DNA of 5,990 nucleotides from an uncultured Geobacteraceae bacterium (GCA_937958075.1 CALFFB010000233.1:1-5990), one strand, 5' to 3'; counted from the first letter of the stretch, positions 1-5,990 are shown. Notes: generated by a model from the sequence alone, not told the origin. Translations and numbers: made by a program.

Positions 1-21
1 CCTTTACGTAACCTACCGCAC

Positions 22-51
22 TTCATAGCACTTGTCCCAGGAAACTGTCAA
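22..51 (-). promoter_or_regulatory. Candidate sigma70 promoter reading leftward out of the window
   Basis: On the minus strand there is a perfect -35 hexamer TTGACA (46-51) and, 18 bp on, a 4-of-6 match to the -10 box, TATGAA (22-27). Transcription would start near position 15 and leave the window at its left edge, so the gene served is not visible and could be protein-coding or RNA. It lies beyond the terminator at 96-138, so it belongs to a separate transcription unit from the tct operon. The rest of 1-95 shows no reading frame that I would call a gene on either strand. The -35 box is strong and the -10 box is mediocre. Confidence 0.4.
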
Positions 52-95
52 CGACCGGTCGACGACCAGCAGGTCATAACCCGAACCTCACGGGT

Positions 96-138
96 AGACC
101 GGAAAAAGCCGCGTCATCTGCGCGGCTTTTTCCGGTCT
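96..138. terminator. Bidirectional rho-independent terminator after tctA
   Basis: An 18-bp perfect inverted repeat (left arm 96-113, right arm 121-138) is separated by a 7-base loop. The core is GCCGCG/CGCGGC, flanked by AAAAA on the left and TTTTT on the right, so transcripts from either side form a GC-rich stem followed by a U run. The U run is itself followed by GC pairs that extend the stem. It lies 20 bases past the tctA stop codon and is the natural end of the tctCBA transcript. It could equally stop transcripts arriving from the left. A smaller 6-bp hairpin (140-155) sits between the stop codon and this terminator and adds little. Confidence 0.9.
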
Positions 139-158
139 GGCTGACATTCGTCAGCAAG

Positions 159-1670
159 TCAATGCTGTTCACTGTCATTATAGGCTCGAGGCCGGCGGAG
201 AATCCGCAGCAACGGCAAAAAGGCCGACAGAGCCACCAGCCCCCACAAAACCAGTACCAGAGGCGATGCAAACAACACGCCCCAGTCGCCGTTGGACAAC
301 GACAGGGCCCGGCGGAGACTGGTTTCCATCATCGGCCCCAGCACCAGGGCGAGGATAACCGGCGCCAGGGGAAAATCAGTCTTGCGCATCAGATAACCAA
401 GCAGGCCGAAGCCCGTCATCAACATCAGGTCGGTCATGGAACTGCTCGCCGCGTAGATGGCGCCATAGCTGATCATCGCCACCCCCGGCACCAGGATATA
501 GCGGGGGATCAACAGAACCTTGACAAACAACCCCACCAGCGGGAGGTTGAGGATCAGCAGCATGACATTGCCGATGTACATGGAGGCGATCAGGGTCCAG
601 AACATGTCACCGTGCTGGGCAATGAACAAAGGTCCCGGATTAAGATTCAGCGCCAGCAGGGCACCAAGGATAACCGCTGTGGTCCCACTGCCGGGCACCC
701 CGAGGGTCAGCATCGGGATAAGCGCTCCCGACACCGCAGCGTTGTTGGCAGACTCAGGGGCCGCCACCGCCCGGATATCCCCCGTGCCGAAGGTGCCTTT
801 TTTATCCACCAGCCGTTGCTCTGTCGCATAAGCCATGAAACTGGCAATGGTGGCCCCTGCACCCGGCAGAACGCCGATCAGAAAGCCGATAACGGCGGAA
901 CGTATCATCCCCCACCAGCTGGCCATAAACTCCTTCGCCGTGACCATAACCCGCCCCAGCCTGGTATTGACCTCGCCGACCCCTTGTGTCTGTTCAATCA
1001 AAAGAAAGACTTCGGAAATAGCAAACAACCCGATGGTGACCACGGCAAAATCAAGGCCATCATAAAAGGGCAGATGACCAAAGGTGTATCGGGGAATGCC
1101 GGTTCCCGCATCGATACCGATGGTCGCCAGCATCAGACCGATCCCGGTCGCCAACAGTCCTTTGATAAACTGCTTGCCTGACAGAGCCGACAACATGGTG
1201 AAAGTAAAGAGAATCAGCACGAAATATTCCGCCGGGCCAAAACGGATAGCCCACTTAGCCAGCACCGGAGCCAGAAACATCAAGCCAACAACGGCTACGG
1301 TTCCACCGATAAACGAGGCGATGGCGGAAATAGCCAGGGCCGGGCCGGCGCGCCCGCTTTTGGCCATGGGGTGGCCATCCAGGGCTGTGGCCACCGACGA
1401 GGGCGTCCCCGGAACATTCAGCAGTATTGTACTGATGGAGTTACCGTACTGGGCGCCGTAGTAAATCCCGGCAAAGAGGATCAGCATCGACGTCGGGTCG
1501 ATCCCCATCGCAAAGGTGATCGGGATCAGAATGGCAATCCCGTTGATGGGGCCGATCCCGGGGAGCATGCCGATCATCGTTCCCGCCGTAACCCCGAGAA
1601 ACACTACCAGCAGATTCAAAGGGATCAGAGCTCCGGAAAATCCCTGCATCAACGACTGAAAAGCATCCAT
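159..1670 (-). CDS. tctA: TctA, large membrane subunit of a tripartite tricarboxylate transporter
   Basis: This is the permease subunit of a TTT-family secondary transporter. It sits in the inner membrane with TctB and takes substrate from the periplasmic receptor TctC, probably driven by an ion gradient as in other members. The 503-residue product has the usual TctA length and is hydrophobic throughout. Family hallmarks are visible in both halves: GMLPGIGPINGIAILIP (residues 34-50) and YYGAQYGNSISTILLNVPGTP (70-90) with DGHPMAKSGRAGPAL just after. The second half repeats the pattern with GVLPGAGATIASFMAY (267-281), APESANNA (304-311) and LGVPGSGTTAVILGAL (323-338), which fits the internal duplication known for the family. 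The ATG overlaps the tctB stop codon by one base (TGATG), and a GAGGAG site (1679-1684) lies 8 bases upstream, so the start is secure. It is the last gene of the operon. The exact substrate cannot be read from TctA. Confidence 0.96.
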   Translation of the reverse strand: MDAFQSLMQGFSGALIPLNLLVVFLGVTAGTMIGMLPGIGPINGIAILIPITFAMGIDPTSMLILFAGIYYGAQYGNSISTILLNVPGTPSSVATALDGHPMAKSGRAGPALAISAIASFIGGTVAVVGLMFLAPVLAKWAIRFGPAEYFVLILFTFTMLSALSGKQFIKGLLATGIGLMLATIGIDAGTGIPRYTFGHLPFYDGLDFAVVTIGLFAISEVFLLIEQTQGVGEVNTRLGRVMVTAKEFMASWWGMIRSAVIGFLIGVLPGAGATIASFMAYATEQRLVDKKGTFGTGDIRAVAAPESANNAAVSGALIPMLTLGVPGSGTTAVILGALLALNLNPGPLFIAQHGDMFWTLIASMYIGNVMLLILNLPLVGLFVKVLLIPRYILVPGVAMISYGAIYAASSSMTDLMLMTGFGLLGYLMRKTDFPLAPVILALVLGPMMETSLRRALSLSNGDWGVLFASPLVLVLWGLVALSAFLPLLRILRRPRAYNDSEQH

Positions 1671-2110
1671 CAGAACAACTCCTCAAAAATCGACCCGAGG
1701 GGCAGATACATATCCAGGGCCCAAACAAAAAGGGCATAGAGAACCGTTGCGGCGATCATTCCGGCAACAACCGTTTTCCACCAGCGGGCGCCGTACAGCA
1801 TGCCGTAGACGATGAAAACGGCCATGGTCGCAATAATAAAACCAACGTATTCGATGACCAGGGCGTAGACCACCAGAACCGCCAGGGCCAGAAAAACCAC
1901 CCGCCAGGCCCGCCTGCTCGGCCAGACCCCGGCGACATGGCGACCGAAAAACAGAACCAGGGTCAAGGGAAGCATGAACAGGGCGACGGCCAACGGAAAA
2001 ATCCGCGCCCCTAAATGGTCGGTAAATCCGATAGGAACATAAGACCAGGCCTGCAGGCCAAACAGCAAGGCCAGCACCAGCAACATGACAGCAACAATAC
2101 GATCACTCAT
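1670..2110 (-). CDS. tctB: TctB, small membrane subunit of a tripartite tricarboxylate transporter
   Basis: This 146-residue, very hydrophobic protein is the poorly conserved small integral membrane subunit of TTT transporters, needed alongside TctA although its exact role is unsettled. I count four to five membrane segments, at about residues 4-24, 37-56, 69-87, 89-107 and 112-133. The GARIFP motif at 34-39 matches the G-x-R-x-FP signature after the first helix of the family, and the C-terminal YLPLGSIF resembles the usual PLP-like ending. The middle subunit gene of the operon, it follows tctC after 75 bp and overlaps tctA by one base. The Shine-Dalgarno region before its ATG is weak (an AAGAG stretch about 9 bases upstream). 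Together with the stem-loop in the upstream gap, that may keep TctB and TctA output below that of TctC. Confidence 0.93.
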   Translation of the reverse strand: MSDRIVAVMLLVLALLFGLQAWSYVPIGFTDHLGARIFPLAVALFMLPLTLVLFFGRHVAGVWPSRRAWRVVFLALAVLVVYALVIEYVGFIIATMAVFIVYGMLYGARWWKTVVAGMIAATVLYALFVWALDMYLPLGSIFEELF

Positions 2111-2140
2111 GATCCCGCTCTTTTCTCGTATTCAGCAGTA

Positions 2141-2168
2141 TCGAGCCGACCAAAGAAGGTCGGCCCGA
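2141..2168 (-). promoter_or_regulatory. Intercistronic stem-loop between tctC and tctB
   Basis: A 7-bp perfect stem (2145-2151 with 2158-2164) closes on a 6-base loop. One A/C mismatch and three more pairs (2141-2143 with 2166-2168) lengthen it. It begins 17 bases after the tctC stop codon in the transcribed direction. No T run follows, so it is not a classical rho-independent terminator. The likely role, by analogy with other binding-protein-dependent transport operons, is to protect the tctC 3' end from exonucleases or mark a processing site, so that the periplasmic receptor is made in excess over the membrane subunits. The structure is seen; the role is inferred. Confidence 0.6.
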
Positions 2169-2185
2169 TAGATCTACGCTTCAGC

Positions 2186-3157
2186 CTACTGCCCCATACG
2201 GGCAAACAGTTTTTCTATGGACTTCACCTGGTTCAGAACAAATGTGTCCATCTCGGCTCCGGTTCGCTCAAACGCGGCGAGGCCATTCTGCTCCCGCAGA
2301 ATTTTGAATTTTTCCGATGCCACCAATTGCTTCATGGCGTCCGTCCAGTAGGCGTACTGCTCGTCGGAAACACCGGCAGGCATGTAGAAGCCACGCCAGT
2401 TGGCCCCGATAACGTCGTAACCAAGTTCCTTGGCCGTCGGCACATCAGCCAGCACACCGTCCAGGCGCTCATCGCCAAGAACCGCCAACACCTTGAGACT
2501 TCCGGCTTCGAGCTGGGTCAGGGTTTCGCTGACATCGCCCGTGAAGACATCGGCACGGCCTCCCATAATTTCGATAATTGCCGGACCACCACTGCTGAAG
2601 CTGGTATAGCGAATCGACTTGAGATCCTGAACACCGGCAGCGTCAGCCAGCATCAGCATTTTCAGATGATCCCAGCCGCCAACGGCCGAGCCCCCGACAA
2701 AGCTCATACCGGCCGGATTCTCCTTAAGGGCGGCAACCAGATCGTCCAGGGTTTTGAAACGGCTGTCAGGTGACACGGCGACGATGCCGTAGTCGGCACC
2801 AAGGGCCGCCAGCCAGCGGACATCATCGGCATCAAAACCCTGAAACATCTTCTGCGCCAGCCTGGTCGTTGTCGCCGTGGAGGCGGCAACCAGAAGATTG
2901 GCATTCCCCTTCTGCTGACCAACCACGTGCGCATAGGCAACACCACCACCGGCACCCGGCATGTTCTGGGTACGGATACGCCCCTTGACCAGGTTCAGAT
3001 CGGACAGAATCGGGGCCATGTTGCGGCAGGTAAAATCCCAGCCGCCACCCGGATCAGAGGGCGCGATACACAGCACATTCCGCGGCTCAAAAGCCATGGC
3101 CGACTGACAGGCAAACAACACAACAAACAGACAGACAATTGCCTTGATACGGTTCAT
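2186..3157 (-). CDS. tctC: TctC, periplasmic tricarboxylate-binding receptor of the TTT system
   Basis: This 323-residue protein is the extracytoplasmic solute receptor that captures the substrate and delivers it to TctA/TctB. It starts with a Sec signal peptide: basic MNRIK, a hydrophobic core at about residues 6-16, and probable cleavage after SAMA (residue 22). A cysteine at 17 preceded by LFA is a poor lipobox, so a soluble receptor is more likely than a lipoprotein. The mature part has the TctC/Bug two-lobe pattern: IAPSDPGGGWDFTCR (31-45), NMPGAGGGVAYAHV (65-78), FVGGSAVGGWDHL (153-165), and the DVPTAKELGYDV segment toward the C-terminus. The PGGGWDxTCR loop resembles citrate-type TctC proteins, supporting a tricarboxylate substrate. 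Cysteines 30 and 44 might form a disulfide. The start at 3157 is chosen over an in-frame ATG at 3163 because the Shine-Dalgarno site lies 6 bases before the former and touches the latter. It is the first and promoter-proximal gene of the operon. Confidence 0.94.
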   Translation of the reverse strand: MNRIKAIVCLFVVLFACQSAMAFEPRNVLCIAPSDPGGGWDFTCRNMAPILSDLNLVKGRIRTQNMPGAGGGVAYAHVVGQQKGNANLLVAASTATTTRLAQKMFQGFDADDVRWLAALGADYGIVAVSPDSRFKTLDDLVAALKENPAGMSFVGGSAVGGWDHLKMLMLADAAGVQDLKSIRYTSFSSGGPAIIEIMGGRADVFTGDVSETLTQLEAGSLKVLAVLGDERLDGVLADVPTAKELGYDVIGANWRGFYMPAGVSDEQYAYWTDAMKQLVASEKFKILREQNGLAAFERTGAEMDTFVLNQVKSIEKLFARMGQ

Positions 3158-3163
3158 TCTCAT

Positions 3164-3170
3164 CTCCTTT
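3164..3170 (-). promoter_or_regulatory. Ribosome binding site that decides the tctC start
   Basis: The minus strand reads AAAGGAG here. It directly abuts an ATG at 3163, too close for initiation, and stands 6 bases ahead of the ATG at 3157, which is near-optimal spacing. This favours MNRIKAIV as the mature translation start. Upstream in-frame codons run back to 3394 but cross the promoter and have no ribosome binding site. Confidence 0.8.
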
Positions 3171-3245
3171 AGCAAGTGACAGGTCAAATAGGCGACAGTT
3201 ACCGGTGCCATCGCCGTACACAAAGAACAATGTTTTATTTTGTGC

Positions 3246-3273
3246 ATTGTATCCCTGTCTTTCACCCTGTAAA
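3246..3273 (-). promoter_or_regulatory. Sigma70-type promoter of the tctCBA operon
   Basis: On the minus strand, TTTACA (3268-3273, 5 of 6 to the -35 consensus) and TACAAT (3246-3251, 5 of 6 to the -10 consensus) are separated by 16 bp. Predicted transcription starts near 3239, giving a 5' leader of about 80 bases before the tctC ATG. Two direct-repeat pairs lie immediately upstream of the -35 box, as expected for an activator-dependent promoter. I saw no sigma54 GG-N10-GC element in the region. Confidence 0.65.
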
Positions 3274-3282
3274 GAATCAGGT

Positions 3283-3329
3283 CATAATGGCTTTTTGTTG
3301 CATAATCACCATTCTGTTCATTTTGTTCA
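3283..3329. promoter_or_regulatory. Direct repeats upstream of the tctC promoter, candidate response-regulator operator
   Basis: Two repeat pairs are visible. CATAAT occurs at 3283-3288 and again at 3301-3306, exactly 18 bp apart (ATTATG on the tctC strand). TTCTGTTCA (3312-3320) is followed without a gap by TTTTGTTCA (3321-3329), matching at 8 of 9 positions. Relative to the predicted tctC start near 3239 they occupy roughly -44 to -67 and -73 to -90, a typical activator position. CitB/DcuR-type regulators are known to bind AT-rich direct repeats, and the regulator encoded at 5039-5731 is the obvious candidate. The repeats are seen in the sequence; the protein that binds them is inferred. 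Confidence 0.45.
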
Positions 3330-3340
3330 CAGTCAGCCCA

Positions 3341-3370
3341 TTGATGATGCCGGGACTTTCGTTCTAGACT
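3341..3370 (+). promoter_or_regulatory. Weak candidate promoter for the sensor kinase and regulator genes
   Basis: TTGATG (3341-3346) and TAGACT (3365-3370), 18 bp apart, each match the sigma70 hexamers at 4 of 6 positions. A start near 3377 would leave a leader of about 45 bases before the GTG at 3421. It is the best plus-strand match I found in the divergent region, but it is weak. The true promoter may rely on an activator, or it may be one I did not recognise. Confidence 0.25.
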
Positions 3371-3420
3371 GCCGCAAGCATCGCCTGTGGCCATTTAATT
3401 CCTTGTCAGGATACTGCCCT

Positions 3421-5064
3421 GTGCCAACTCTGATGACACGTGCCGGTTCTCTTTTTTCCAGCCTGCAAAGCCGCATGATTCTGCTGGTCTGCCTGCTGGT
3501 CATTCCTCTGACCCTGATCTCCGGAGGTCTTCATACCCTGGTTGTCGGCACCCTGCTGGAGGAGGAAATCGGCCGCAGGGCACTGCAGGCTGCCCGCATC
3601 GTTGCGCAACTTCCCCAGGTGCGTGAACTCATCACGCAAAATGACCCTGATCGCAAGCTCCAGAATCTGGCTGAACGTATCCGCCACGAGACAGCCGCCG
3701 AATTCATTGTCATCGGCAACCGCGACAGCATTCGCTATTCACACCCGTTTCCTGATCGTCTCGGCAAAGAGATGGTCGGTGGAGACAACGACAGGGCCCT
3801 GGATCGCGGGGAGTTCTACGTGTCCCGCGCTATCGGCACCTTGGGGCCCTCAATTCGCGGCAAGGCTCCGATCTTTGACGATACCGGCAATATCATCGGG
3901 ATCGTTTCCGTCGGCTATCTACTGGACGATGTGGAAGAAGTCGTCGATCTGCACCGCTATCGGGCCGGACTTCTCATCGCCATTCTCATGCTTCTGGGGA
4001 TATTCGGCGCCATCACCATTGCCCGTCGCTTCAAGAAGGCCATTTTCAATCTCGAGCCGGAACAGATCGCCCACCTGTTTACCGAACGCTCGACGATCAT
4101 CGAGTCGATTCGCGAGGGCATTGTCGCCATCGACCGTGACGCCCTGGTCACAGTCGCCAATCAGCAGGCCCTCGAAATTCTCGGCAAACAATCCGAAGAC
4201 CAGGTTGTCGGCCAACACATTCGCGAGGTTCTGCCCGGTGCCAAATTAAGTAAAATCCTCACCGGCGGTGAACAGCGTATCGATCAGGAGTTGGTCATCG
4301 GAGATCGGGCCCTGATCATCAATACGGTGCCCATGATTGAACAGGGTGAAATTTGCGGCGCCGTTGCCAGCTTCCGCAGCAAGGATGAAATCGACACCCT
4401 CGCCAGACAGCTGTCGCAGGTCAAAGAGTACTCGCAGATGCTGCGCGCCCAGACCCACGAATATTCCAACAAACTGCATACCATCGCCGGGCTGATCCAG
4501 GTCGGTCACGCCCGGCAGGCCCTGGAACTGATCAGCAAGGAATCCGCCGGGTATCAGGGACTCATCGCCTTTCTCGCCAGGGCGGTTCCCCATCCGATTC
4601 TGGCCGCCTTTCTCATCGGCAAGTACAATCATGCCAGGGAATTGCACATCGATTTCGTCATCGATCCCGACAGTCAGCTCATCGACGTTCCGCCCTCATT
4701 GAACCGGGAAAAAACCATTACCGTTTTAGGCAACCTGCTCGACAATGCCTTCGATGCGGCCCTGGCCCATGACCGTCCGGCCCAGGTCAAGCTGACCATG
4801 ACCGATATCGGCAACGACCTGGTGTTTGAAATCGAAGATTCGGGTCGGGGCATTCCCACGGAGCAGTCGGAACAGATTTTCCAGCGCGGTTTCAGCACCA
4901 AAGATGGTGATCGGGGGCAGGGTTTGTATCTCGTGACCTCGGCCCTGGCTGACCTGGGCGGCCAAATCACCCTGACCGACAGTGAGTTGGGAGGTGCCAT
5001 GTTCAGCGTTTTCATCCCCAAACAAAGGCATACACACCATGGAACTGAAAATTCTGATCGTTGA
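3421..5064 (+). CDS. CitA/DcuS-family sensor histidine kinase, carboxylate sensor
   Basis: This 547-residue membrane kinase is the input half of a CitA/CitB-type two-component system. Order: membrane helix 1 (about 19-42), periplasmic PDC/Cache sensor (about 43-180), helix 2 (182-202), a cytoplasmic PAS domain (about 222-325), and the dimerisation segment LRAQTHEYSNKLHTIAGLIQ (341-360) with phosphoacceptor His346. The ATPase domain has an N box (N438, N442), G1 motif DSGRG (473-477), FSTK (491-494) and G2 motif RGQGLYLV (498-505). The sensor has RYSHP (105-109), GDNDRAL (121-127) and GPSIRGKAPI (142-151). Arg105, His108, Arg146 and Lys148 align with CitA citrate-binding residues, whereas DcuS has Phe where Lys148 stands. 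A citrate-like ligand is therefore favoured. Gln500 in the G2 box, where Ile or Leu is usual, is a mild oddity. The GTG at 3421 is preferred for its AGGA 9 bases upstream; ATG at 3433 (543 residues) is a real alternative. Transcribed divergently from tctCBA, it probably controls that operon. Confidence 0.93.
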   Translation: MPTLMTRAGSLFSSLQSRMILLVCLLVIPLTLISGGLHTLVVGTLLEEEIGRRALQAARIVAQLPQVRELITQNDPDRKLQNLAERIRHETAAEFIVIGNRDSIRYSHPFPDRLGKEMVGGDNDRALDRGEFYVSRAIGTLGPSIRGKAPIFDDTGNIIGIVSVGYLLDDVEEVVDLHRYRAGLLIAILMLLGIFGAITIARRFKKAIFNLEPEQIAHLFTERSTIIESIREGIVAIDRDALVTVANQQALEILGKQSEDQVVGQHIREVLPGAKLSKILTGGEQRIDQELVIGDRALIINTVPMIEQGEICGAVASFRSKDEIDTLARQLSQVKEYSQMLRAQTHEYSNKLHTIAGLIQVGHARQALELISKESAGYQGLIAFLARAVPHPILAAFLIGKYNHARELHIDFVIDPDSQLIDVPPSLNREKTITVLGNLLDNAFDAALAHDRPAQVKLTMTDIGNDLVFEIEDSGRGIPTEQSEQIFQRGFSTKDGDRGQGLYLVTSALADLGGQITLTDSELGGAMFSVFIPKQRHTHHGTENSDR

Positions 5065-5731
5065 TGACGATCCCCAGATTGCCGAAATCCATCGTCATTT
5101 TGTAGACAAGATTGAGGGATTCCAGGTCTGCGGTATGGCCGACACTCTGGAAGACGCGGAAAAAATGAGTGCCCTGCTGAAGCCGGATCTGATCCTGCTG
5201 GATCTGTATTTTCCCGAAGGCAAGGGAACACAGATCCTCTGGAACCTGCGTTCGCGGCACCAGGCGACGGATGTCATCCTGATTACCGCCGCCAAAGAGC
5301 TCGACCCCCTGCAGGAAGCGATCCACGGCGGCGTCTTCGACTATATCCTCAAGCCGGTCATGTTCCAGCGCTTCAAGGAAGCCCTCGAACGTTTTCGCGC
5401 CCATCGCCTGAGCATGACTGTCGACACCACCCTTGACCAGCAGACCATCGACCGCCTGCTTCATCCCTATAAAGCCGCCCCACCCGGCGAGCCCCAGCAC
5501 CCGAAGGGGATTGATGCCTTGACCTTGAAAAAAATACAGGGGGTTTTTGAAAGCCCCCACCCGGAAGGATTAAGCGCTGAAGTGGTGGCGGATATTATCG
5601 GTGTCGGCCGTACCACGGCACGCCGCTATCTGGAATATCTGACGGCCAACAGGGATCTGGTGACAGAATTGATCTACGGCACGGTCGGCCGCCCGGAACG
5701 CCGCTATTTTCAGAACGAAAGCAGAAAATGA
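5039..5731 (+). CDS. CitB/DcuR-family response regulator, transcriptional activator
   Basis: This 230-residue cytoplasmic protein is the likely partner of the kinase just upstream. The receiver domain (about 1-122) has the acidic cluster Asp9-Asp10-Asp11, phosphoacceptor Asp55 in LILLDLYFP, Thr83 in LITAA, and Lys105 in ILKPV. A proline-rich linker (about 142-157) leads to the output domain, whose helix-turn-helix GLSAEVVADIIGVGRTTARRYLEYL (177-201) and closing GRPERRY (217-223) are typical of CitB/DcuR regulators rather than OmpR or NarL types. The ATG at 5039 lies inside the end of the kinase gene (26-bp overlap) and has AAAGG 10 bases upstream, suggesting translational coupling. An earlier in-frame ATG at 4982 would add 19 residues before the conserved MELKILIVDDD start and is unlikely. 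The gene looks complete, but its stop codon falls exactly at the broken end of the convergent toxin gene, and no terminator follows it. Probable target: the tctC promoter region. Confidence 0.94.
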   Translation: MELKILIVDDDPQIAEIHRHFVDKIEGFQVCGMADTLEDAEKMSALLKPDLILLDLYFPEGKGTQILWNLRSRHQATDVILITAAKELDPLQEAIHGGVFDYILKPVMFQRFKEALERFRAHRLSMTVDTTLDQQTIDRLLHPYKAAPPGEPQHPKGIDALTLKKIQGVFESPHPEGLSAEVVADIIGVGRTTARRYLEYLTANRDLVTELIYGTVGRPERRYFQNESRK

Positions 5732-5990
5732 CGTTGAAAGCATCTCTGTCTTGCCAGGTAAAACAGACTCGCCACTGGTTGTTGATTCTGATGCTGTGTT
5801 GTCCCTTTCTGTTGCCTTTTAACAACTCGAGTCGGCTTGAAGGGGGAACTACTCTTAAGTCGTTCAAAATTCTGGCCCGGTTGAGCATACGGAGCTTCCC
5901 CAAAGCGACTCGCTGTATATCATTTGGGAATTTTTTGGAAAAATTCCTGTTGAAGATTTTCTCTATCTCCTTGCATTGAAATGATCGGAT
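5595..5990 (-). pseudogene. higB: 3'-truncated HigB-type toxin gene, antitoxin missing
   Basis: Reading in from the right edge, the minus strand encodes IRSFQCKEIEKIFNRNF, then KLRMLNRARILNDL, LKGNRKGQHSIRINNQWRVCF and DRDAFNV. This is the HigB (RelE-fold, ribosome-dependent mRNA interferase) family almost end to end. The initiating ATG should be at 5991-5993, just outside the window. About 87 residues match. The family then normally ends in something like EIVDYH, but here the match stops at 5730, inside the stop codon of the convergent regulator gene. The frame runs on for 44 unrelated residues antisense to that gene, stopping at 5595. The lost tail includes a His near the C-terminus regarded as functionally important in studied HigB proteins, so activity is doubtful. 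LRVVPPSS seems to carry one extra Val against the usual LRVPP. No higA follows. Its lower GC content than the neighbouring genes suggests foreign origin. Confidence 0.8.

Noticed and set aside
52..61. 10-bp palindrome CGACCGGTCG
   Set aside because: It is short, isolated and within chance expectation, with no second copy in the window to suggest an operator or attachment site.
162..1181. Long plus-strand frame of 339 codons opposite tctA
   Set aside because: The translation is rich in Gln, His, Arg and Gly with no hydrophobic or domain pattern, typical of the antisense of a membrane protein gene. The opposite strand has clear TctA homology.
2015..2773. Plus-strand frame of 252 codons opposite tctB and tctC
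   Set aside because: It spans two genes and the intergenic hairpin, with no recognisable motifs. It is an antisense shadow.
3191..3215. Possible leader hairpin (GGCGA/TCGCC) in the tctC 5' leader, considered as a riboswitch or attenuator
   Set aside because: Only five outer pairs form around a 15-base loop, with no T run and no alternative pairing. This is too weak to support a regulatory RNA.
3158..3394. Open in-frame extension of tctC upstream of 3157, adding 79 residues
   Set aside because: It would place the Sec signal peptide in the middle of the protein and read through the promoter. The AAAGGAG site is correctly spaced for 3157.
3205..3420. Open in-frame extension of the kinase upstream of 3421, adding about 72 residues
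   Set aside because: It crosses the tctC promoter and the repeats, is rich in Cys, His and Ser with no domain character, lacks a ribosome binding site, and CitA-type kinases normally begin a few residues before the first membrane helix.
5728..5979. Plus-strand frame of 83 codons after the response regulator
   Set aside because: It lies antisense to the HigB-homologous stretch and has no family resemblance. The minus strand explains the region.

Overview
The window is a compact citrate/tricarboxylate uptake locus from a Gram-negative, probably proteobacterial, chromosome. The evidence is a periplasmic solute receptor with a Sec signal peptide, a TctA/TctB membrane pair, CitA/CitB-type signalling proteins, moderately GC-rich genes with good Shine-Dalgarno sites, and sigma70-like promoters. 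A Desulfuromonas/Geobacter-like deltaproteobacterium is possible, but this is a guess from general look. The sequence does not fix the taxon.

Layout. Positions 1-95 hold no convincing gene, only a candidate promoter firing leftward out of the window. A near-ideal bidirectional terminator at 96-138 closes the transport operon. The minus strand carries tctC-tctB-tctA (3157 down to 159), a complete tripartite tricarboxylate transporter (TTT). It consists of a periplasmic binding protein, a small membrane subunit and a large membrane permease. A stem-loop sits in the tctC-tctB gap, and tctB and tctA overlap by one base. A 263-bp divergent control region (3158-3420) carries a strong sigma70-like promoter for tctC, with two direct-repeat pairs just upstream of it. 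The plus strand then carries a CitA/DcuS-type sensor kinase and, overlapping it by 26 bp, a CitB/DcuR-type response regulator.

How it works together (inference). The kinase senses a carboxylate in the periplasm. Its ligand-pocket motifs (R-x-x-H and R-G-K) resemble the citrate sensor CitA more than the C4-dicarboxylate sensor DcuS. The phosphorylated regulator would bind the repeats upstream of the tctC promoter and switch on the transporter. Enterobacterial tctCBA operons are instead usually paired with the unrelated TctD/TctE system.

At the right edge, convergent with the regulator, lies a HigB-type toxin gene whose start codon is just outside the window. Its last few codons have been lost exactly where it meets the regulator's stop codon, and no antitoxin gene follows. 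It looks like the debris of a toxin-antitoxin module at a recombination junction. I see no CRISPR array, insertion sequence, RNA gene or novel defence system here.
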